Source of the DNA: Marinagarivorans sp. UBA5868
Lineage (GTDB): Bacteria; Pseudomonadota; Gammaproteobacteria; Pseudomonadales; Cellvibrionaceae
DNA length: 8,063 nucleotides
Direction of reading: 5' to 3'
Assembly: GCA_002432095.1 (NCBI GenBank)
Contig: DJFQ01000231.1
Location: forward strand, 5,378 to 13,440
Shown: piece by piece, positions 1-4,482 of the stretch
Position numbering within the stretch: position 1 is the first letter of the stretch
Layout of the letters: each line of letters begins with the position of its first letter
Notes under the pieces: generated by a model
Told to the model about the DNA's origin: nothing
Database searches by the model: none
What the model saw: only the letters and a program-made list of their open reading frames with translations
Made by a program: the position numbers and the translations under genes

Positions 1-84
1 CATTCTCGGTGGACGTGTTTCCGCGTTGGAATATGGAAACGCTTCCGCCCCTTCTCCCTTGATCGCATTTCGTCAGGAAATCCC
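1..84. other. Upstream region of folB; possible divergent start at the left edge
   Basis: No recognisable protein is encoded here in any frame. A good ribosome binding site, AGGA at 75-78, sits 6 bases before the folB ATG and supports that start. Bases 1-3 read CAT, so a leftward gene could begin exactly at the edge, but nothing inside the window can test this. An imperfect inverted repeat (GTTTCC at 17-22, GGAAAC at 35-40) lies in the middle. I see no convincing -35/-10 pair. Confidence 0.4.
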
Positions 85-441
85 ATGGATATAGTCTTCA
101 TCAACGATCTGCGTATCGACACCATTATTGGTATTTATGACTGGGAGAGGCAGGTTCGGCAAACCGTGAGTTTTGATTTGGAGATGGCCCATGATATTCG
201 CCAAGCGGCCACCACCGATGACATCCAATACGCGCTGAATTATAAGGCCGTGAGCAAACGTTTGATCACCATGGTCGAGGACAGCCGTTTTTTGCTGGTT
301 GAAACCCTGGCGGAAGAAGCGGCGCGTATGATCATGACGGAATTTCAGGTGCCTTGGCTTCGCTTGACGTTGTACAAACCCGGCGCGTTGCGTGGAGCAC
401 ACAGCGTAGGTGTGCGGATTGAACGGGGCAGTGTGGTATGA
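85..441 (+). CDS. folB: Dihydroneopterin aldolase FolB
   Basis: FolB is a cytosolic enzyme of folate synthesis. It cleaves 7,8-dihydroneopterin to 6-hydroxymethyl-7,8-dihydropterin and glycolaldehyde, and often also epimerises the substrate. The 118 residues match the usual family length, and the opening MDIVFI followed by IGIYDWE is nearly the same as remembered E. coli FolB. Residues expected in the active site are present: Glu21, Tyr53, Glu73 (pterin anchor, in LVETLAEE) and Lys98 in the YKPGAL segment. The ATG is supported by AGGA 6 bases upstream. The stop codon overlaps the folK start in an ATGA, so the two are probably co-transcribed and translationally coupled, and FolB's product is FolK's substrate. 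The protein looks intact. FolX, an epimerase paralogue, is a less likely alternative given the FolB-like N-terminus and the folK partner. Confidence 0.95.
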   Translation: MDIVFINDLRIDTIIGIYDWERQVRQTVSFDLEMAHDIRQAATTDDIQYALNYKAVSKRLITMVEDSRFLLVETLAEEAARMIMTEFQVPWLRLTLYKPGALRGAHSVGVRIERGSVV

Positions 442-941
442 AGGTGTATTTGGGGCTTGGCAGTAATCAAAAGCCCGAGTTCCATATTCACCAGGCCCTC
501 GACGCGCTGTATCAGCAATTTGGGGTTCTACGGATTTCGCCTGTTTATGAAAGCGCCGCGGTGGGTTTTAGTGGCGACAATTTTTTAAATCTGGTGGCCG
601 AGATAACGGCAGAGTTGTCGGTTGGTGAGCTGCTGCAAACACTGCGTAATATCGAAAATCAAAACGGTAGGAATCGCGCAGCCCCGCGCTTTAGCGGCAG
701 AACACTGGATATCGATATTCTTTTATACGGCAATGCGGTAGGCGTGGTGGACGGCGTAAAATTGCCGCGCGAGGAAATCCTCGAAAATGCATTTGTGCTT
801 TGGCCCCTGGCCGATCTGGCGCCGGATCTGGTCCATCCACAAATCAAACTCACCATGGCTGAGCTGTGGCAGAAATACGATAAAAGCCGCCAGCGTTTGT
901 GGCCAGTGACATTCGATTGGACACCCCCAGTCGACGAATGA
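438..941 (+). CDS. folK: 6-hydroxymethyl-dihydropterin pyrophosphokinase (FolK family, divergent ATP side)
   Basis: HPPK transfers pyrophosphate from ATP to 6-hydroxymethyl-7,8-dihydropterin, the step after FolB and before dihydropteroate synthase. The 167 residues cover the whole domain. The start MKVYLGLGSN has the family's GSN, and GRTLDIDILLYG (87-98) is the HPPK signature, with Mg-binding Asp91 and Asp93. Arg78 and Arg88 align with E. coli Arg82 and Arg92. Phe49, Asn51 and Phe119 fit the pterin pocket (E. coli Tyr53, Asn55, Phe123). However, E. coli His115 and Arg121, which contact ATP, align with Arg111 and Asn117, and the Trp-Gly-Pro loop before Arg92 reads Phe-Ser-Gly. This resembles the folB-linked second FolK type I recall from pseudomonads; that resemblance is from memory. 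The start overlaps the folB stop (ATGA), with GGGG at 425-428 as a weak ribosome binding site. Family assignment is firm; full activity is likely but not certain. Confidence 0.88.
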   Translation: MKVYLGLGSNQKPEFHIHQALDALYQQFGVLRISPVYESAAVGFSGDNFLNLVAEITAELSVGELLQTLRNIENQNGRNRAAPRFSGRTLDIDILLYGNAVGVVDGVKLPREEILENAFVLWPLADLAPDLVHPQIKLTMAELWQKYDKSRQRLWPVTFDWTPPVDE

Positions 942-1004
942 TTGTGCTCAATCAAGCGCAATTTACGTTGCGGTAAATCCAAAAAATCTAAAAAGTCCTT
1001 GCGC
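942..1004. repeat. Convergent intergenic region with nested inverted repeats
   Basis: This gap separates the folK stop from the stop of the leftward pteridine reductase gene. An 8-base perfect inverted repeat (AAGCGCAA at 954-961, TTGCGCTT at 999-1006) encloses a smaller one (ATTTAC at 961-966, GTAAAT at 973-978). Short A-runs at 981-986 and 991-994 give U-runs in the leftward transcript. It may act as a two-way transcript end or a 3'-protecting structure, but neither strand shows a hairpin directly followed by a U-tract, so I do not call a standard terminator. Confidence 0.35.
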
Positions 1005-1754
1005 TTATTGTTGCAACGAGCGGCCGCCATCGACTGAAATAATCTGTCCGGTTATATAAGGCGATTCCATAATAAGAAACTTTACAGAGCCAGCGATGGC
1101 TTGTGTTCCGCCAAGCTTTCCGAGAGGTATCTGTTGCAATTTATCGACGCTAATGACCTCTTCGCCCATTTCGTTTTCCGGCCATAAAATCGCACCGGGC
1201 GCGATCCCATTCACGCGGACGTTAGGCGCCATTTCCAATGCGAGGCTTTTTGTCATCATTGCGTTGCCCGCTTTGGCGATGGAGTAGATGGTGTGGCGCG
1301 GCATGGGACGAACCGCAAAAATATCGCTGATATTGATAATGCAGCCGTGCTGTTGAGAAAGCTCGGGGTAGAGCGCTTGACTCAAAAAAAAGGGCGCTTT
1401 CAGATTGCTACCCACTAAATCGTCCCACTGGTTTTCGGTGGCGTCTGGGATAGGTGTCGGGTAGAACGTGGATGCGTTGTTGACCAATGCGTCCAGGCGG
1501 CCCCAGACGGCAGGCGCTGCGGAGGCAAGAAATTGGACATCCATCATTTTATTGAGATCCGCCTGAATTACCTGAGCACTTTTAGGACGTTCCTGATTCA
1601 GGGTAGTAGCCAATGCTTCAGCCGCTGCGAGTGATTGATGGCAGTGAATAATTAAATTCCAACCTTCGGCGTGAAGTGTGCGGCAAATGGCGGCGCCGAT
1701 ACGTCGCGCTGCGCCGGTTACCAAGGCGACTTTAGGATGAGCGAGTGAAGTCAT
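1005..1754 (-). CDS. Pteridine reductase (PTR1/FolM-like short-chain dehydrogenase)
   Basis: A 249-residue short-chain dehydrogenase/reductase with pteridine reductase hallmarks. TGAARRIG (13-20) fits the TGxxxRxG cofactor motif typical of PTR1 and FolM, where Arg18 favours [15 protein letters not shown] (92-101) is the usual active-site strand of this subfamily. Asp144, Tyr157 and Lys161 have the same 13- and 4-residue spacing as the Leishmania PTR1 catalytic Asp/Tyr/Lys, with Asp where most family members have Ser. PGAILWPE (186-193) and the ending [10 protein letters not shown] (235-244) also fit. Such enzymes reduce dihydropterins and, in several cases, dihydrofolate. The ATG at 1752-1754 is chosen because it opens into the Rossmann strand and overlaps the cca stop (ATGA); an AGG 7 bases upstream can serve as ribosome binding site. 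It is probably translated from the cca transcript. Natural substrate (dihydromonapterin, dihydrobiopterin or dihydrofolate) cannot be told from sequence. Confidence 0.9.
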   Translation of the reverse strand: MTSLAHPKVALVTGAARRIGAAICRTLHAEGWNLIIHCHQSLAAAEALATTLNQERPKSAQVIQADLNKMMDVQFLASAAPAVWGRLDALVNNASTFYPTPIPDATENQWDDLVGSNLKAPFFLSQALYPELSQQHGCIINISDIFAVRPMPRHTIYSIAKAGNAMMTKSLALEMAPNVRVNGIAPGAILWPENEMGEEVISVDKLQQIPLGKLGGTQAIAGSVKFLIMESPYITGQIISVDGGRSLQQ

Positions 1755-2986
1755 AAATTGGCCTGCATTTTTCCCTGAAATTGTTTGACGGCATGGATAC
1801 GTTGCCGATGCAGTTCCTGACCGAGTGCGGCGCCGATAAAGCCCTTTTCCATCAGCTCGGCAATGTTGACTTGCATGCAGGCACTCAGCGCGCCGGCAAA
1901 ATATTGGCTCTGCGGATAATCGCGTTGTTCTAACCCGGTGCGGCCGCGGGCGTCGGCTTCGCAGCACAACAGGAATTCGGCGAAACGCTGAGGACGGCGA
2001 AACGCGTCGAGTTTTTCCAATGTTTTCACCAGTGTTGTGGGATTAAGCTCCAATACTTTGTGGCAATGGGTATGAAATTCCGCCACGGCGAGAGCCAGAT
2101 CGCGTGCGGTCTTGGGAACGGCGAGACGCTGACAGGCAGCCTTTACTAACGGCAGACTGCGTTGCTCGTGGTCGTGATGGCGCGGCCATTCGTCAACCGG
2201 CGTGGTACCTTTTCCGAGGTCGTGTAGCAAAACGGCAAAACGCACATCCACCGATTCGCTGAGACGACAAGCTTGTTCTAATGACATGAGCGTGTGTATG
2301 CCAGTGTCCACTTCTGGGTGATATTCCGGTCGCTGGGGCACGCCAAACAGAGCGTCGACTTCTGGCAATATTCGCGCGAGCGCGCCGCAGTCGCGCAGGG
2401 TAGAAAAAAATACGCTAGGTGTGACTTCCAGTAGCGCCCGGCTCATTTCCTTCCAGACGCGCTCAGCTACAAGGTGGTCGACCTCGCCGCTTTCCACCAT
2501 GGCACGCATTAACTCCAAAGTTTCGCTGGCGACGGAAAACCCAAGATGGTGATAGCGGGCCGCAAAACGTGCGATGCGCAGGATGCGCACCGGATCTTCG
2601 GTGAATGCGGGAGATACATGGCGCAACACACGATGGTTAAGATCGATTTGGCCGCCAAAAGGATCAATCAACTCTCCCGCCGTATTTTCAGCCATGGCGT
2701 TGATGGTTAAATCCCGGCGAATTAAGTCCTGTTCCAGTGTCACGTCTTCTGCAGCATAAAATTGAAAGCCGGTGTACCCGGGAGCGGTTTTACGTTCGGT
2801 GCGAGCGAGGGCATATTCCTCTTTTGTTTGCGGATGAAGAAATACGGGGAAATCTTTACCAACGGGTTGGTAGCCGAGCTCAATCATCTTCTCTGGCGTA
2901 GCGCCCACCACCACCCAATCTTTTTCTGTTACCGCGCGTCCGAGTAATTTGTCACGCACGGCGCCACCGACTAAAAATATTTCCAT
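1751..2986 (-). CDS. cca: Multifunctional CCA protein: tRNA nucleotidyltransferase with HD domain
   Basis: Cca adds or repairs the 3'-terminal CCA of tRNAs without a nucleic acid template. At 411 residues it matches the long gammaproteobacterial form. The head domain has GGAVRD (7-12), the metal site ExD (Glu21, Asp23), the [10 protein letters not shown] segment (90-99), the EDxxR nucleotide-template motif (Glu130, Asp131, Arg134) and ERVWKE (175-180). The C-terminal HD domain has His255-Asp256 in LLHDLGKG, which in E. coli gives phosphatase and 2',3'-cyclic phosphodiesterase activity. E. coli has Asp at position 21, so Glu21 is a conservative change. The ATG at 2984-2986 is chosen because MEIFLVGG aligns with E. 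coli MKIYLVGG; an upstream in-frame GTG at 3020-3022 adds 12 residues without similarity. No strong ribosome binding site is visible. The stop overlaps the pteridine reductase start. The protein looks complete. Confidence 0.95.
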   Translation of the reverse strand: MEIFLVGGAVRDKLLGRAVTEKDWVVVGATPEKMIELGYQPVGKDFPVFLHPQTKEEYALARTERKTAPGYTGFQFYAAEDVTLEQDLIRRDLTINAMAENTAGELIDPFGGQIDLNHRVLRHVSPAFTEDPVRILRIARFAARYHHLGFSVASETLELMRAMVESGEVDHLVAERVWKEMSRALLEVTPSVFFSTLRDCGALARILPEVDALFGVPQRPEYHPEVDTGIHTLMSLEQACRLSESVDVRFAVLLHDLGKGTTPVDEWPRHHDHEQRSLPLVKAACQRLAVPKTARDLALAVAEFHTHCHKVLELNPTTLVKTLEKLDAFRRPQRFAEFLLCCEADARGRTGLEQRDYPQSQYFAGALSACMQVNIAELMEKGFIGAALGQELHRQRIHAVKQFQGKMQANL

Positions 2987-3020
2987 AATTTCTGTTGACG
3001 CTCTGGGAATGTTTCGACAC

Positions 3021-3050
3021 ACTCTAGCGAATTCGTCACCCGATGATCAA
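3021..3050 (-). promoter_or_regulatory. cca: Weak sigma70-type promoter candidate for cca
   Basis: On the minus strand, TTGATC (3050-3045) and TAGAGT (3026-3021) each match the -35 and -10 consensus in four of six positions, with an 18-base spacer. They would start transcription near 3014, about 30 bases ahead of the cca ATG. The -35 element lies inside the palindrome at 3042-3056. This is a consensus match by eye only. Confidence 0.25.
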
Positions 3051-3056
3051 ATCATC
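3042..3056. repeat. Perfect palindrome in the cca/transporter divergent region
   Basis: GATGAT, a 3-base CAA spacer and ATCATC form a perfect 6+3+6 inverted repeat between the divergent genes, 56 bases from the cca start. Its place and size would suit a dimeric repressor operator covering the candidate cca -35 box. There is only one copy, no regulator gene beside it, and 6-base arms can arise by chance. Confidence 0.3.
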
Positions 3057-3094
3057 TTGTCGCGAAACCTTTCCCTTAATCACCTTTTATTTTT

Positions 3095-3223
3095 ATGAGC
3101 CATCCATCCACCCTGCATTCATTTGCCTTTGCTGCTGCGGCCAAATCTGCGCTGCGTGCTGCACGTGTGGTTTGGGTGCGTGCACTACCGGTGCGGTGGC
3201 GGCTGATGGAAAAAGGTGGATAG
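3095..3223 (+). CDS. Possible 42-residue small protein or leader peptide, unrecognised
   Basis: This short ORF runs from ATG at 3095 to TAG at 3221-3223. It starts MSHPSTLHSF, has an Ala-rich stretch (FAFAAAAKSALRAARV) and a basic, Trp-containing tail (five Arg and two Trp in its last 23 residues). I do not recognise it. In favour: its codons look like those of neighbouring genes, and a strong rightward intrinsic terminator begins 23 bases after its stop, so some rightward transcript must exist here. Against: no Shine-Dalgarno sequence is visible before the ATG (only a T-rich run) and no clear promoter is present. It may be a real small gene, a leader peptide for the transporter downstream, or noise within a non-coding leader RNA. 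The surrounding stretch 2987-3321 holds no other plausible gene. Confidence 0.3.
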   Translation: MSHPSTLHSFAFAAAAKSALRAARVVWVRALPVRWRLMEKGG

Positions 3224-3246
3224 GGTGAAGCAACACTGAAATTTCC

Positions 3247-3278
3247 AAAAAGCCGCAGCAATAACTGCGGCTTTTTTT
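3247..3278 (+). terminator. Strong intrinsic terminator ahead of the transporter gene
   Basis: AAAAAGCCGCAG (3247-3258) and CTGCGGCTTTTT (3265-3276) pair as a perfect 12-base stem with a 6-base CAATAA loop, and the T-run continues to 3278. The GC-rich core followed by seven Ts is the standard rho-independent form for rightward transcripts. The A-run on the other side gives a five-U tract leftward, so weaker function in that direction is possible. It stands only 43 bases before the transporter ATG, leaving little room for another promoter. Confidence 0.88.
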
Positions 3279-3309
3279 ATGCGCCGCAGATGCTGCTTAT
3301 GAATCTTTC

Positions 3310-3315
3310 AAGGAG
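3310..3315 (+). promoter_or_regulatory. Ribosome binding site of the DMT transporter gene
   Basis: AAGGAG lies 6 bases before the ATG at 3322. It fixes that start over the out-of-frame ATG at 3317, which is too close to the site to be used. Confidence 0.85.
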
Positions 3316-3321
3316 TATGAA

Positions 3322-4224
3322 ATGCAGGTCGCCGGTGCGTATTTATTGGTTGTTTTAATTTGGTCCACCACTCCTTTGGCAATTCATTGGAGCAACAGCA
3401 GCCTATCGTTTATTGCCGCTATTACTCTGCGGATGATGATGGCGACACTGCTGGTTTATGTCTTGCTAAAAATAATGCGCGAACCCCTTATTGTGAATAA
3501 ACGCGACTGGCTGATTTATGCGGCGAGTGCGCTGGGCCTGTTTCCGAACATGGTATTGGTGTACTGGGCGGCGCAAACTGTTCCATCGGGTTTAATGTCT
3601 GTGATTATGGGGACCTATCCTTTTTTTGTGGGCATTTTTTCGGTTGTTATTTTGCGTGAGAATCCGTTTTCAGCGACCAAGATCCTGGCGTTGTTATTGG
3701 CCGTGTTTGGACTTTGGGTGGTGCAACAGGCTCAGGTAATGGCCGGTGTCGAGGATTTGTGGGGCGTGGGCGCCATGGTATTGGCATGTGTCATCTGGGG
3801 TTTCAGCTCCGTTATGGTAAAAAAGCTTGGAGCGGCGGTGAGCCCACTGCGAATGGGTTCTGGTAGCCTCATTGTGTCAACACCATTTTTTATGGTGGCT
3901 TGGTTGTGGATTGATGGCGAGCTTCCCACCACGATTGATCACAAATCCCTGGTTGGCGTGAGCTATTTGGTTCTTGCTGGATCTGTTTTGGGGCATGTTT
4001 TGTGGTTTTTTGTATTGCGGGCATGTAGCGTGATCAATGTATCGTTGATTACGTTGATCACGCCGGTTATGGCGATCAATTGGGGCATGCTAGCCGGCGA
4101 GCGGTTTTCGCTTTGGACCCTGGTTGGGGTCGCGGTGATTATGGTGGCATTAGCGTTGTACCAGGGACTGGTGATCCGTCTCTGGCAAAGGTTAGTTACT
4201 TGGTTTTTACCGGCGCACCCGTAA
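3322..4224 (+). CDS. EamA/DMT-family transporter
   Basis: A 300-residue inner-membrane protein of the drug/metabolite transporter superfamily. About ten hydrophobic helices can be placed (roughly 2-20, 31-50, 66-84, 90-111, 119-136, 146-164, 179-197, 209-231, 238-257, 263-283). They form two EamA repeats, about 4-136 and 146-283. The family's WSTTP near the first helix (14-18), Pro100 in GTYPFFVG and the second-repeat ITPVMA (246-251) are typical. Members export amino acids, nucleosides or other small metabolites or drugs; nothing here identifies the substrate. Helix count and length argue for an intact protein. AAGGAG with ideal spacing supports the start. It lies directly behind an intrinsic terminator, so its expression may depend on read-through or on a very short promoter region. 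The following gene is 258 bases away with no terminator I could identify between them. Confidence 0.9.
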   Translation: MQVAGAYLLVVLIWSTTPLAIHWSNSSLSFIAAITLRMMMATLLVYVLLKIMREPLIVNKRDWLIYAASALGLFPNMVLVYWAAQTVPSGLMSVIMGTYPFFVGIFSVVILRENPFSATKILALLLAVFGLWVVQQAQVMAGVEDLWGVGAMVLACVIWGFSSVMVKKLGAAVSPLRMGSGSLIVSTPFFMVAWLWIDGELPTTIDHKSLVGVSYLVLAGSVLGHVLWFFVLRACSVINVSLITLITPVMAINWGMLAGERFSLWTLVGVAVIMVALALYQGLVIRLWQRLVTWFLPAHP

Positions 4225-4482
4225 GGGGGTGATCACTTCAATTTGCATATCGGCTGCGGTTAACCATCGACGCGGTGGCGAATGAAGGATAAAGTTAGCG
4301 CGCTAATCAACTATAACCCTGGGCGATGCTCTGGTCTGATACCGGAGTGTTGTCAAGCAGTTAAACACCCATGCGGCAGTCCAAATTCCCATATGCCCAA
4401 TCGTCGGCCGAGCGCCGATGCCGCTGCTACATTCGATCAAGACTGCCGATACTTTCGATTGCAGAAGGAAGGTCTCTCTAGC
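4225..4482 (+). other. Leader region of the hybrid kinase gene
   Basis: The kinase frame stays open back to an ATG at 4282, but the 67 residues it would add are Cys- and Pro-rich, unlike a sensor N-terminus, with no signal or helix. I treat the stretch as probably untranslated. A 5-base hairpin over the transporter stop (CACCC 4216-4220, GGGTG 4227-4231) has no U-tract. I found no convincing promoter. Confidence 0.4.
4467..4472 (+). promoter_or_regulatory. Possible ribosome binding site choosing the GTG start of the hybrid kinase
   Basis: A purine-rich AAGGAAGG run ends with GGAAGG at 4467-4472, 10 bases before the in-frame GTG at 4483. This is longer than ideal but better than anything before the ATG at 4282, which has only GGTGG four bases upstream. 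Confidence 0.45.

Noticed and set aside
1755..1967. Upstream in-frame extension of the pteridine reductase (71 residues from 1967)
   Set aside because: It lies wholly within cca, is Arg-rich, and precedes a start that already opens correctly into the Rossmann fold with an ATGA overlap.
3043..3228. Rightward 61-codon Cys-rich ORF between cca and the transporter
   Set aside because: The Cys clusters come from TGC/TGT runs read out of frame with the more coding-like 3095-3223 ORF, its start sits inside the palindrome, and there is no ribosome binding site.
3076..3261. Leftward 61-codon ORF in the same region
   Set aside because: Its start codon lies within the terminator hairpin and its Arg/Ala-rich composition fits an antisense shadow; it resembles no family I know.
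3272..3303. A separate transporter promoter between the terminator and its ribosome binding site
   Set aside because: TATGAA at 3298-3303 resembles a -10 box, but TTTTAT at the -35 position is poor and the start site would fall at the ribosome binding site itself.
4216..4231. Hairpin over the transporter stop codon as a terminator
   Set aside because: The stem is only 5 bases and no T-run follows it.
4282..4482. N-terminal extension of the hybrid kinase from ATG 4282
   Set aside because: The added 67 residues are Cys/Pro-rich without helices or a signal, and there is no good ribosome binding site. Kept only as an alternative start.
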